Shown one piece after another: positions 18,316-26,754 of a DNA stretch of 64,000 nucleotides. The translations under genes were made by a program, and so were the position numbers. The stretch lies in NCBI GenBank assembly GCA_934526015.1, contig CAKSZY010000009.1:1-64000 (forward strand). Direction: 5' to 3'. This DNA is from an uncultured Dokdonella sp. (GTDB taxonomy: Bacteria > Pseudomonadota > Gammaproteobacteria > Xanthomonadales > Rhodanobacteraceae). The first letter of the stretch is position 1, and every line of letters starts with the position of its first letter. The notes below the pieces were generated by a model, which saw nothing but the letters and a program-made list of their open reading frames with translations, was not told the origin of the DNA and did no database searches.

Positions 18316-18831
18316 ATGATTTTCAGGGCTGTAACGTTTATTTTTATAACGTTCTCTTTTGACGTTTTTGCCAACCCTAACCCGATCTTCGAGAACACTA
18401 TTGGAATGGAGGCTTTCTCGAGGGATGCCGCGATTTTTGGTTTGGAGAAAACCTGGCCATCGGCGGTCGTCTACAACCGGCAAGGTGTCTGCGTCCATCG
18501 CGGCGCTGTCGATGCCGACTGGGTCGCCGCGCGATTCATCGATGTGGGCGACAGCGTGAAACCACAGAATGGCTGTGAGCTGATCGTCAGCGACGAGCCG
18601 GGTTCTTCAATACCGCTGCATTCCGATCATCGAACGGTGCTGCTTTATGTGCTCGACGCACCCTTCTGTGATAACTGTCGCTTGGTCGAATCCGAACTGC
18701 GTAAACTGCATGCATCCGATCCGGACGGCTGGACGATCCGGGTGACTAGGGTCAATCTCACTGAAAGCCACAACCCGGTCGTGACGGACAAAGAATGCTC
18801 CGATTGCAAAGGTGTTTTACACCGGCAGTGA
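18316..18831 (+). CDS. exported CxxC protein, thioredoxin-like segment
   Basis: A 171-aa protein with an AGGAGG ribosome site and a signal peptide (MIFRAVTFIFITFSFDVFA, cut before NPNP). Residues 107-130 (TVLLYVLDAPFCDNCRLVESEL) look like the beta-strand, CxxC and helix of a thioredoxin fold, with C118 and C121. A second CxxC (CSDC, 161-164) lies near the C-terminus, and C59 and C87 may pair. A periplasmic thiol-disulfide role is therefore possible, perhaps acting on the cysteine-rich peptide encoded upstream. The fold match is weak and I know no family name. It overlaps the following permease by 37 bp, so the two are probably translated together. The base composition is less GC-rich than most of the window. 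Confidence 0.65.
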   Translation: MIFRAVTFIFITFSFDVFANPNPIFENTIGMEAFSRDAAIFGLEKTWPSAVVYNRQGVCVHRGAVDADWVAARFIDVGDSVKPQNGCELIVSDEPGSSIPLHSDHRTVLLYVLDAPFCDNCRLVESELRKLHASDPDGWTIRVTRVNLTESHNPVVTDKECSDCKGVLHRQ

Positions 18832-20963
18832 TCCTGCTGGCGGTGGCAATCGCCGTCGCCCTGCCACTGCTGGCGCTGTTCAATGCCTCGCGATCGGCGG
18901 CGGAGATCCGGCTCGCTGTTGAAGGCGGGCGCGTGCCAGTCGCCCTCTGGACCGAGCACCACGTCGACGGTGAGGACGGCTCCATCGTTCAGCGTGGAGG
19001 CATGCCGCGCTGGCGTGCACAGGAAATGTCCGACGACCTCGGCGCTGGCACGGTTTGGGGCCTGCTGGTGCTGCGCGATATCGTCGGCAGGCAGGCGGAT
19101 GGCTACAACCGCCATCTGCGCATCGCCGAAATCGAGGAATCGCTGGCGTCGGCGTTCGGCCTGCCCGCCTGCGACGGCAACCTGCTGCATCCGTTGCCCG
19201 GCCATGCGCTGACGGGGACGCTGCATTCGCCGGACATCGGTGCGGCGCACTTCGGACCGCCGCTGACGACCTCGCTGTCAGCGCTCTTCGCCGCCTCGGT
19301 CGATGTCGCCGCCGCACGCTGCGTGCCGGCACTGGAACGCGGGGATTACTTGATCGCGGTCCTTCGCGACATGGCTGCGCTTGAGCAGGTCCGCGCGCGC
19401 CTGCGCCTGCACGATCGCGACCTGTTCGGCAGCGGCTTCCGGGAAGTCGTCCGTGTCGAGCCGGTGGCACTGGCGCGCGGCAATGTCCACGCCGAGCGCG
19501 CGCGCCTGCTTGGCTTGGCCGGCCGCTCGCTGCTGGCGATGCTGGCCGGCATCGCCATCGTCGTCGCCGCCATCGAGGTGCTGGGCCGGCGCCAGGCGCT
19601 CGCCATCGGTTTCATGCTCGGCGGCAACCTCGCGCAGCAGGCCCGCCGCGCGGTGGCCCGCCTGCTGCCCGGCATCGCCGGCGGCTTGATCGCCGGCATG
19701 ATCGCGACCTGGCTCCTGCCCTCCCACATCCTGCAGGCGACGCTCGACTGGCGCGCGTTGGCCGGCGCGGCGCTGGCGGTCGTGCCGGCTGCGCTGCTGG
19801 TGACCGTGTGCGGCGTCGGCGGCGTCGGCAAGGGCCTGGCGCGCGCGAGCGCGGTGAACATCACCCAGAGTCCGCTCGTCATCGCCGGCTTCCAGGGATT
19901 CTGGTGCCTGATCTCGGCCCTGCTCGTGGTCGTGGTCGGCCTGCAGATGGCGGTCGCCGCGCGCGTCGTCGAGGCGACGCGGATCGACTGGGGCTATGCG
20001 CCCGAAGGCCTGCTCACCCTGCGCATCGCCCTGCCCGAGGGCGAACGCGACGCGCAGGCCTATCGCGACCGCCTGATGACCCTGCTCGACGGCGCGCGCC
20101 GCCTGCCCGGCGTGAGCGCGTCGACCGTGGTCAGTCCGGCGCCCTGGCGCTTTCACGGAATCGAACATGTCGACGGCAACGTCGCGACGGGCCTGTTCGG
20201 CGGACCCGCCTTCCTCGAAACCCTCGGCGTGCGCCGCTTCGATGGCGAGGACATCGACGCCGCCCGCGCTTCCGCCGTGCTCATCACGCAGAACATGCCC
20301 GAGCAGCACAGCCGGATGCTCTTCCGTGAACATACCCGCCTCGCGACCATGCAGGGCCTGCGTTGGAATCCGTTCGACGCGACGCCGCCTGTCCTGTCGA
20401 TCCTGTCGATCTTCGACGATCCGCAAGCGCGCTTCGAATGGGTCGTGCGCACGCGTGGCAGCGCGCCGGTGATGAGACCGTTGATGGAACTCGCGGCGGA
20501 AACCTTTCCCGACGCCGCCATCGGCGCGCCGGAAAAGGTCGCCGACGTCATCGCCGCCCGCTACGCGCCGCTGACCGCGCTGCTGCGCGTCGGCAGCATC
20601 GTTGCACTGGCGACGCTGACGATCAGCCTGCTGCTGGCCTCGCTGGTGTTCGCCCAGGTGTTCGCCATGCAGCGGCGCGAGTTCGCCGTGCGCATCTGCC
20701 TCGGCGCCTCGCACTGGAACGCGCTGCGCCCATGGCGTCGCCGCGTGGTGCTGCTGGCGCTGGCCGGCTGCCTCGGCGGCGTCTTCGTGCTCGGCTACGT
20801 CAACCGCCTCCTCGTCGTCAGCGTCAGCGGCTTCGTCCCCAGCGACGCCGCGCAGGCCGGCGTGGCCGTCGCGACGGTGCTCGCGCTGACCGTCGTGACC
20901 GGCATCGCCTTCGCCTGGAACCATCTGCGCCGACTCGATCCGGCGCAGGCCTTGCGCCTGTAG
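18795..20963 (+). CDS. FtsX/MacB-type permease without its own ATPase
   Basis: A 722-aa inner-membrane protein with the duplicated FtsX layout: one N-terminal helix (about 10-30), a large periplasmic part, four helices (about 235-395), a second periplasmic part (about 400-590, with EGERDAQAYRDRLMTLLDGARRLPGVSAS as in MacB-type domains), and three or four C-terminal helices, the last cytoplasmic tail being RRLDPAQALRL. The REFAVRICLGAS block is the FtsX signature. It is more divergent than the permeases at 48-64 kb and no ATPase gene is adjacent, so it either borrows one or acts in a non-transport role. It starts within the CxxC gene; together with the Cys-rich peptide they form a three-gene unit. 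Confidence 0.8.
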   Translation: MLRLQRCFTPAVILLAVAIAVALPLLALFNASRSAAEIRLAVEGGRVPVALWTEHHVDGEDGSIVQRGGMPRWRAQEMSDDLGAGTVWGLLVLRDIVGRQADGYNRHLRIAEIEESLASAFGLPACDGNLLHPLPGHALTGTLHSPDIGAAHFGPPLTTSLSALFAASVDVAAARCVPALERGDYLIAVLRDMAALEQVRARLRLHDRDLFGSGFREVVRVEPVALARGNVHAERARLLGLAGRSLLAMLAGIAIVVAAIEVLGRRQALAIGFMLGGNLAQQARRAVARLLPGIAGGLIAGMIATWLLPSHILQATLDWRALAGAALAVVPAALLVTVCGVGGVGKGLARASAVNITQSPLVIAGFQGFWCLISALLVVVVGLQMAVAARVVEATRIDWGYAPEGLLTLRIALPEGERDAQAYRDRLMTLLDGARRLPGVSASTVVSPAPWRFHGIEHVDGNVATGLFGGPAFLETLGVRRFDGEDIDAARASAVLITQNMPEQHSRMLFREHTRLATMQGLRWNPFDATPPVLSILSIFDDPQARFEWVVRTRGSAPVMRPLMELAAETFPDAAIGAPEKVADVIAARYAPLTALLRVGSIVALATLTISLLLASLVFAQVFAMQRREFAVRICLGASHWNALRPWRRRVVLLALAGCLGGVFVLGYVNRLLVVSVSGFVPSDAAQAGVAVATVLALTVVTGIAFAWNHLRRLDPAQALRL

Positions 20964-20983
20964 GTAACCTTCGATTTTTCCAC

Positions 20984-21011
20984 CGTCATCCCGGCGCAAG
21001 CCGGGATGACG
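20984..21011. repeat. 12-bp-arm inverted repeat (REP-like hairpin)
   Basis: CGTCATCCCGGC - GCAA - GCCGGGATGACG is a perfect hairpin. It resembles short palindromes scattered between genes in Lysobacterales genomes. It lies 21 bp after the permease stop and could also stop transcription or protect the 3' end of the message, although no T run follows. Confidence 0.7.
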
Positions 21012-21110
21012 AGCTTGTTCCGAGCATCCATGGATCGCGGTTTCTGGCAGGATTGCCGGCCGCGGCGGCGACATGCGCCTCCCGCACCCTTCCACTCCGG
21101 GGAATCCACG

Positions 21111-22013
21111 ATGAATCGACCTGCCGCCCAGTTCGCCCTGCCGAAGCGCTTCGGCGTGATCGGCATCATCCTCGCCGTGATCGGCCTGTTGCTGCTGTCG
21201 ATCGTGTTCGGCAGCTGGTACACGGTCGACCAGGGCGAGCGCGGCGTGAAGCTGCGCTATGGCGCCGTCGTCGGCATCGCCGAGCCGGGCCTCAACTTCA
21301 AGATCCCGTTCGTCGACACGGTGCGGCAGATTTCGGTGCAGAACCAGGCGATCGTCTACGAGCGCGTCGAGGCCTACAGCAAGGACCAGCAGCCGGCCAC
21401 GCTGCGCATCTCGGTCAGCTACCGGGTGCCGGAAGCGAGTGTCGAGGAGCTGTATTCGCAGTACGGATCGATCGAGAAGATGGTCGAGCGCCTGATCAGC
21501 CGCAAGGTGCCCGACGAGGTCAAGAACGTGTTCGGCCGCTACACGGCGATCTCGGCGATCCAGGACCGCACGAAGTTCGGCATGGACGTCAACGAGGCGC
21601 TGAAGAAGTCGGTCACCGGGCCGGTCGTCGTCGACAGCGTGCAGATCGAGGAAGTGATCTTCTCCGACGCCTACGAGCAGTCGATCGAGAAGCGCATGAT
21701 GGCCGAGGTCGAAATCCAGACCAAGCGGCAGAACCTCGAGACCGAGCGCATCAATGCCGAGATCACGGTGACCCAGGCCAAGGCGCAGGCCGACTCCTCG
21801 CTGGCCCGCGCGCAGGCGGATGCCGAAGCGATCCGCGTGCGCGGCATCGCCGAGGCCGATGCGATCAGGGCCCGCGGCGAGGCGCTGCGACAGAACACCG
21901 GCATCGTCGCCCTGACCCAGGCGGAAAAGTGGAATGGCGTGCTGCCCTCCACCATGGTGCCGGGCGGCGCCGTGCCGTTCCTCAACCTGAGGGGCAATAC
22001 CAATCTCGAGTGA
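21111..22013 (+). CDS. SPFH/prohibitin-family membrane protein
   Basis: A 300-aa protein with an N-terminal membrane helix (about 14-34) and an SPFH domain (YTVDQGERGVKLRYGAVVGIAEPGLNFKIPFVDTVRQISVQNQ; LRISVSYRVPE). A long Ala/Glu/Gln-rich coiled coil follows (about 200-260, AEITVTQAKAQADSSLARAQADAEAIRVRGIAEADAIRARGEAL), then a short C-terminal tail. Prohibitin-like SPFH proteins form large rings in the inner membrane and control proteases or membrane domains. It is closer to stand-alone prohibitin-like proteins than to HflK/HflC, and no NfeD or FtsH partner is adjacent. The start at 21111 precedes the helix; upstream codons overlap the hairpin region. Confidence 0.88.
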   Translation: MNRPAAQFALPKRFGVIGIILAVIGLLLLSIVFGSWYTVDQGERGVKLRYGAVVGIAEPGLNFKIPFVDTVRQISVQNQAIVYERVEAYSKDQQPATLRISVSYRVPEASVEELYSQYGSIEKMVERLISRKVPDEVKNVFGRYTAISAIQDRTKFGMDVNEALKKSVTGPVVVDSVQIEEVIFSDAYEQSIEKRMMAEVEIQTKRQNLETERINAEITVTQAKAQADSSLARAQADAEAIRVRGIAEADAIRARGEALRQNTGIVALTQAEKWNGVLPSTMVPGGAVPFLNLRGNTNLE

Positions 22014-22256
22014 GCCGGCTGGCGCCGCCGGCGTCGACGCGCGATGGGGCGTCAGTCCGCCGCTTCGAGCACGTCGATGCGGGTGAGCTGGCACGGCAAC
22101 GAGCAATGCGCAGAACAATGCGAGCCTGACCCTGCCGCCGCGACGGCTGCCGAAGCGCTCGAGTTTCCCGGATCTTCCCGTCGTCATGGCGACGCTCCGC
22201 TGCGAAAGCGCCGTATCCTGCAGGCTCGAACCCCGCTCCATGACGGACCGTCCGCG

Positions 22257-23024
22257 ATGCCACGCCTGGTCGCCCTGCTCGCCACCGCCGCGCTCGCGCT
22301 GCTCGCCCCACGCGCGCACGCCGACGACGTGCTCGTGTTCGCCGCCGCCAGCCTCAAGCCCGCGCTCGACACGATCCTCGCCACCGCCGAGGCACGGCGC
22401 ATCGGCACGATCAAGGCCAGTTATGCGGCCTCGTCGCAACTGGCCCGACAGATCGTCGCCGGCGCGCCGGCGGCGATCTTCATTTCCGCCGACCAGGACT
22501 GGATGGACGTGGTCGAGCAGGCCGGACATGTCGCCGCCGGCACTCGCCGCAACCTGCTCGCCAATGCGCTCGTGCTGGTGGCGCCGGACGATTCCGGCAT
22601 CCGCCTGCGGCTCGTTGCCGGTGTCGACCTTGCCGGTGCGCTCGGCGCCGACGGCCGCCTGGCGATCGGCGAGCCGAACAGCGTTCCCGCGGGGAAGTAT
22701 GCGAAGGCGGCACTCGGCGCACTCGGTGCCTGGGATGCGCTGTCGGGGCGACTGGTCGCCGCCGACAACGTGCGCGCCGCGCTCAATTTCGTCATCCGCC
22801 GCGAGGCGCCGCTCGGCATCGTCTACCGCTCGGATGCGCTGCCGGGCTCCGGCGTCCGCGTGGTCGACACGTTTCCGCCGTCCACGCATGCACCGATCGC
22901 CTATCCGCTGGCCGTGCTGGCGGAGCACGACACGCCGGCCGCACGCGCGGTCTGGACGCTGCTGCTTTCAGCCGCGGCGGCCGCCGTGTTCGAGCGCCAC
23001 GGCTTCGACGTGACGGCGCAGTGA
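22257..23024 (+). CDS. modA: molybdate ABC transporter, periplasmic binding protein
   Basis: A 255-aa binding protein. The signal peptide (MPRLVALLATAALALLAPRAHA) is cut before DDVLVFAAASLKPALD, the canonical ModA opening that binds the oxyanion. IKASYAASSQLARQIVAGAPAAIFISAD and LAIGEPNSVPAGKYAKAAL are further family blocks. It feeds molybdate to ModBC for molybdenum-cofactor enzymes. The stop overlaps the GTG start of modB by 4 bp. The 243 bp upstream show no clear ModE operator or Moco riboswitch. Confidence 0.95.
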   Translation: MPRLVALLATAALALLAPRAHADDVLVFAAASLKPALDTILATAEARRIGTIKASYAASSQLARQIVAGAPAAIFISADQDWMDVVEQAGHVAAGTRRNLLANALVLVAPDDSGIRLRLVAGVDLAGALGADGRLAIGEPNSVPAGKYAKAALGALGAWDALSGRLVAADNVRAALNFVIRREAPLGIVYRSDALPGSGVRVVDTFPPSTHAPIAYPLAVLAEHDTPAARAVWTLLLSAAAAAVFERHGFDVTAQ

Positions 23025-23713
23025 CTGCACTCACGCCCGACGAGTGGCAGGCCCTGGCGCTGAGCCTGCGCGTGGCGGGCATCAGCGTGCTGGTGTCGCT
23101 GCCGTTCGCGCTCGGCCTGGCCTGGCTGCTCTCGCGCGTGCGCTTTCCCGGTCGCCTGCTTGCCGAGGCCTTGCTGTTCCTGCCGCTGACCCTGCCACCG
23201 GTGGTCACCGGCTATGCCCTGCTGGTGCTGTTTGGCCGCCACGGCTGGATCGGCGAGTGGCTCGCCCAGTTCGGCCTCGTCTTCGCGTTCCGCTGGACCG
23301 GCGCCGTGCTGGCGGCGGCGGTGATGGGATTCCCGTTGCTGGTGCTGTCGATCCGGGTCGCCTTCGACGGCGTCGACCGGCGTCTCGAGCACGCCGCCGA
23401 GACGCTCGGCGCCGGCCCCTGGCGGCGCTTCGCCACCATTGTCGTGCCGCTGTCGATGCGCGGCATCGTCGCCGGTTGCGTGCTGGCGTTCGCGCGCGCC
23501 TTCGGCGAGTTCGGCGCGACGATCAGCTTCGTCTCCAACATCCCCGGCGAGACGCGCACGCTGCCGATCGCGATCTACGAGCTGATGAACGTGCCGGGCG
23601 GCATTCCCGGCGTGCAGCGGCTGACCGTGGTCGCCCTCGTCGTCGCCCTGGCTGCGACCTTCGCCGCCGCCGTGCTCGGCGGCACCGCATGGAGGCGGCG
23701 GCGCGATGATTGA
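23021..23713 (+). CDS. modB: molybdate ABC transporter permease
   Basis: A 230-aa inner-membrane permease with five or six helices and the EAA loop EHAAETLGAGPWRRFATIVVPLSMRGIVAGCVLAFARAFGEFGAT, which contacts ModC. The start is a GTG overlapping the modA stop (GTGA). The end overlaps modC by 8 bp. Length and motifs are standard for ModB. Confidence 0.95.
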   Translation: MTALTPDEWQALALSLRVAGISVLVSLPFALGLAWLLSRVRFPGRLLAEALLFLPLTLPPVVTGYALLVLFGRHGWIGEWLAQFGLVFAFRWTGAVLAAAVMGFPLLVLSIRVAFDGVDRRLEHAAETLGAGPWRRFATIVVPLSMRGIVAGCVLAFARAFGEFGATISFVSNIPGETRTLPIAIYELMNVPGGIPGVQRLTVVALVVALAATFAAAVLGGTAWRRRRDD

Positions 23714-24395
23714 AGTCGCCATCCGCCATGAACTGCGCGACCTCGAGATCGATGTCGCCTTCACCTCGCCGGCGCGCACGCTGGCCCTGTTCGGCGACTC
23801 CGGCGCCGGCAAGACCAGCGTGCTCAATGCGATCGCCGGCCTCGTCGAGCCGCAGCACGGGCGCATCGTGCTCGGCGGCCAGCGCCTGTTCGACAGCCGC
23901 GCCGGGTTCTCGCTGCCACCGCGGCGCCGCGAAGTCGGCTACGTGTTCCAGGACGGGCGCCTGTTCCCGCATCTCGACGTGCGCGCCAACCTGCTCTACG
24001 GCGCGCAGGCACGCCGACGCGAGGTGCGCGGTTTCGGCGCCCTCGTCGACCTGCTCGAACTCGGGCCGATGCTGGCGCGGCGGCCCGGCACGCTGTCCGG
24101 CGGCGAACGCCAGCGCGTCGCCATCGGTCGTGCCCTGCTCGCGAACCCGCGCATCCTGTTGCTCGACGAGCCGCTGACCGGCCTGCACCGCGAAGCGCGC
24201 AGCGAGGTGCTCGAGCACCTGCGCCGGCTCAAGCAAGAACTGGCGCTCGCCACCGTGCTTGTCTCGCACCAGCCCGACGAGGTCGCCGCGCTGGCCGACG
24301 AGGTGGTGCGCATCGATGGCGGCCGCGTGATCGGCCAGGGCCCGGTCGCCGCATTTGCCGCGCTGCACGGGGTGATCGCGCAGGCAGGCGCGTGA
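23706..24395 (+). CDS. modC: molybdate ABC transporter ATPase, short form
   Basis: A 229-aa ATPase with Walker A GDSGAGKTS (about 31-39), signature LSGGERQR, Walker B RILLLDEP and the H-loop SHQP. It is much shorter than typical ModC (about 350 aa): it stops after the ATPase domain and lacks the C-terminal Mop/TOBE molybdate-sensing domain. No frameshift or detached Mop frame is seen after the stop, so the short form looks genuine. It is assigned by operon position; without the Mop domain, uptake may not be trans-inhibited by molybdate. Confidence 0.9.
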   Translation: MIEVAIRHELRDLEIDVAFTSPARTLALFGDSGAGKTSVLNAIAGLVEPQHGRIVLGGQRLFDSRAGFSLPPRRREVGYVFQDGRLFPHLDVRANLLYGAQARRREVRGFGALVDLLELGPMLARRPGTLSGGERQRVAIGRALLANPRILLLDEPLTGLHREARSEVLEHLRRLKQELALATVLVSHQPDEVAALADEVVRIDGGRVIGQGPVAAFAALHGVIAQAGA

Positions 24396-24436
24396 ACGCT
24401 TTGCCTGCCCGCCTGAACCGGCTACCCTAGGCGACA

Positions 24437-24454
24437 TTCAAACGATCGTTCGAG
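24437..24454. promoter_or_regulatory. PsrA/TetR-type operator candidate
   Basis: TTCAAACGATCGTTCGAG is an 18-bp nearly perfect palindrome. Its core CAAAC-N4-GTTCG differs by one base from the G/CAAAC-N4-GTTTG/C site of PsrA-type TetR regulators of fatty-acid oxidation genes. It lies 8 bp before the lipoprotein start and upstream of the acyl-CoA dehydrogenase, where repression relieved by acyl-CoA or fatty acid would make sense. Confidence 0.5.
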
Positions 24455-24461
24455 GCCCGCC

Positions 24462-24905
24462 ATGACGCTGCGCAACCGGCTTGCCGCGCTGTTCGCCCTC
24501 CTCGTCCTCGCCGCCTGCGGTGGCGGCCCGGTCAAGCGCGTGAGTCCGCCAACGGCGAGCGTGCAGGAACTGGCCGTGCAGGCCGACGGCAGCTGGCGCC
24601 TGCTGCTGCGCGTGCAGAACTTCAGCAACGTGTCGATGACCTTCGATCGCCTCGAAGCGACCCTGAGCATGGCCGGCCGCGAAACCGGCAAGCTTTCGAC
24701 CGCGCTGCACCTCGACATCGCGCCGGCCAGTGCCGACGTGTTCGAGGTGCGGATCGCCCCGGCGGCCGGCACCCGCCTGGAAAGAGCCGACATCGTCTAT
24801 GCGCTCGAGGGGCGCATCACCACCAGCGAGCCGAAGGGCGATTACCCCTTCGAGCGCAGCAGCCGCCTCTCGCCCGTCCCCGGCCTCGCCGACACCTGGC
24901 GCTGA
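24462..24905 (+). CDS. lipoprotein with LEA14/WHy-like domain
   Basis: A 147-aa outer- or inner-membrane lipoprotein. The lipobox is LAAC with the lipidated cysteine at residue 19. The remaining 125 residues alternate short strands (VQELAVQADGSWRLLLRVQNFSNVSMTFDRLEATLSMAG) like the LEA type 2/WHy beta-sandwich of stress proteins. It is followed after 31 bp by an acyl-CoA dehydrogenase on the same strand, and a PsrA-like palindrome precedes it, so the two may share regulation. The specific role is unknown. Confidence 0.75.
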   Translation: MTLRNRLAALFALLVLAACGGGPVKRVSPPTASVQELAVQADGSWRLLLRVQNFSNVSMTFDRLEATLSMAGRETGKLSTALHLDIAPASADVFEVRIAPAAGTRLERADIVYALEGRITTSEPKGDYPFERSSRLSPVPGLADTWR

Positions 24906-24936
24906 GGCGCCGACCCGCATCTTCCGGAGCCAGTCC

Positions 24937-26727
24937 ATGACCCGCTACGCCGCCCCGATCGACGACGTCCGCTTCGCCCTCAACGAGGTGCTCGGCGCCG
25001 ATGCCCTGTTCCAGCGCCTGCCCGGCCTCGAATCGGCCACGCCCGACATCGTCGATGCCGTTCTCGAGGAAGCGGCGAAGTTCGCCGAGCAGGTGCTCGC
25101 GCCGATCAACCACAGCGGCGACCAGGAAGGCTGCGTGCTCGACAAGGCGAGCGCGAGCGTGACCACGCCGAAGGGCTTCCGCGAGGCCTATGCCACCTAC
25201 GTCGACGGCGGCTGGTCGACCCTGACCACGCCGGAGAAGTTCGGCGGCCAGGGCCTGCCGGAGACGATCGGCGCGATCGTCAAGGAGTTCATCGACGCGG
25301 CCAACGTGTCGTGGGGCAACTTCCCGATGCTTTCGCACGGCGCGGTCGAGGCGCTCAAGGCGCATGGCGAACCGTGGCAGCAGGAGGTCTTCCTCAAGCC
25401 GATCACCGACGGCCGCTGGACCGGCACGATGTGCCTGACCGAACCGCATTGCGGCACCGACCTCGGCCTGCTGAAGACGCGCGCCGAACCGGCCGCCGAC
25501 GGCAGCTACCGCATCAGCGGCACCAAGATCTTCATCACCGCCGGCGAGCACGACCTCACCGGGAACATCGTCCACCTCGTGCTCGCGCGCCTGCCCGACG
25601 CCCCGCCGGGGGTCAAGGGCATCTCGCTGTTCATCGTGCCGAAGTTCAAGGTCGACCGGGAAGGCAAGGTCGGCGAGCGCAATGCGGTCGCGGTCGGTTC
25701 GATCGAGCACAAGATGGGCATCAAGGCCTCGGTCACCTGCGTGATGAACTTCGACGCGGCCGAAGGCTGGCTGATCGGCGCGGCGAACAAGGGTCTCAAT
25801 GCCATGTTCACGATGATGAACACGGCGCGCCTCGCGGTCGGCGTGCAGGGCCTCGGCTTGAGCGAGCGCGCCTGGCAGAACGCACTCGCCTATGCGCGCG
25901 AGCGTCTGCAGATGCGCGCGCTGACCGGGCCGAAATTCCCCGACAAGCCGGCCGATCCGCTGATCGTGCATCCCGACGTGCGGCGCATGCTGCTGACCCA
26001 GAAAGCCTTCACCGAAGGCGGTCGCGTGCTCGCCCTGTACGCCTATCTGCAGCACGACATCTCGACCCATTCGGCCGACGAGGCCGAGGCGAAGCGCGGC
26101 GACGAACTCGTCTCCTTCCTCACCCCGATCGTCAAGGGCCTGCTGACCGAACTGGCGCAGGAATGCACCTACGACGCCGTGCAGATCTTCGGCGGCCACG
26201 GCTACATCGCCGAGACCGGCGTCGAGCAGTACGCCCGCGACGCGCGCATCACCACGCTCTACGAAGGCACCACCCAGATCCAGGCCAACGACCTGCTCGG
26301 GCGCAAGGTGCTGGCCACCGGCGGCGCCGGCCTCAAGCACTTCCTCGGCGAGATCTCGGCGTTCTGCCAGCAGCATGCGGCGAATGCCGACCTCGGCGAA
26401 TTCGTCGCCCCGCTCGCCATCGTCACCCGCGAATGGAGCGAACTCACCCAGGAAATCGCCCGCAAGGCACAGGCCAATCCCGACGAGGTCGGCGCCGCGG
26501 CGGTGGATTACCTGTTCTACTCGGGCTATGTCGCCCTGGCCTACTTCTGGGCACGCAGCGTGCTGGCCGCCACCGGCTCGAACCGCGCGGCCGACTTCCG
26601 CGAAGGCAAGCGCCAGACCGCACGCTTCTACTTCGCCCGCATCCTGCCGCGAATCCACGCCCATGGTGCCGCCATCCGCGCCGGCGCCGATACGCTCATG
26701 ACCATCTCCGATGTACAGTTCGGCTGA
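24937..26727 (+). CDS. acyl-CoA dehydrogenase (long, about 600-aa class)
   Basis: A 596-aa flavoprotein that introduces the alpha-beta double bond in acyl-CoA for beta-oxidation, passing electrons to ETF. The ATG at 24937 starts the family N-terminus MTRYAAPIDDVRFALNEV. The FAD/substrate block MCLTEPHCGTDLGLLKT, the middle domain, and GGHGYIAETGVEQYARDARITTLYEGTTQIQANDLLGRK with the catalytic glutamate in LYEGTT are all present. A helical C-terminal extension (about 465-596) marks the long class found in Pseudomonas and Xanthomonas. Chain-length preference cannot be read. A PsrA-like site lies upstream of the preceding lipoprotein gene. Confidence 0.93.
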   Translation: MTRYAAPIDDVRFALNEVLGADALFQRLPGLESATPDIVDAVLEEAAKFAEQVLAPINHSGDQEGCVLDKASASVTTPKGFREAYATYVDGGWSTLTTPEKFGGQGLPETIGAIVKEFIDAANVSWGNFPMLSHGAVEALKAHGEPWQQEVFLKPITDGRWTGTMCLTEPHCGTDLGLLKTRAEPAADGSYRISGTKIFITAGEHDLTGNIVHLVLARLPDAPPGVKGISLFIVPKFKVDREGKVGERNAVAVGSIEHKMGIKASVTCVMNFDAAEGWLIGAANKGLNAMFTMMNTARLAVGVQGLGLSERAWQNALAYARERLQMRALTGPKFPDKPADPLIVHPDVRRMLLTQKAFTEGGRVLALYAYLQHDISTHSADEAEAKRGDELVSFLTPIVKGLLTELAQECTYDAVQIFGGHGYIAETGVEQYARDARITTLYEGTTQIQANDLLGRKVLATGGAGLKHFLGEISAFCQQHAANADLGEFVAPLAIVTREWSELTQEIARKAQANPDEVGAAAVDYLFYSGYVALAYFWARSVLAATGSNRAADFREGKRQTARFYFARILPRIHAHGAAIRAGADTLMTISDVQFG

Positions 26728-26754
26728 TCGCGACCGCCAACACGGAGCCGTACC

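Noticed and set aside
21111..22013. hflC or hflK
   Set aside because: Stand-alone gene without its HflK/HflC partner; sequence is closer to prohibitin-like SPFH proteins.
22014..22256. Molybdenum-cofactor riboswitch or ModE site upstream of modA
   Set aside because: No conserved stem pattern or ModE palindrome could be made out by eye.
19278..22928. Minus-strand open frame of 1216 codons across the permease, SPFH and modA genes
   Set aside because: It spans three clear plus-strand genes and shows only low-complexity residue use.
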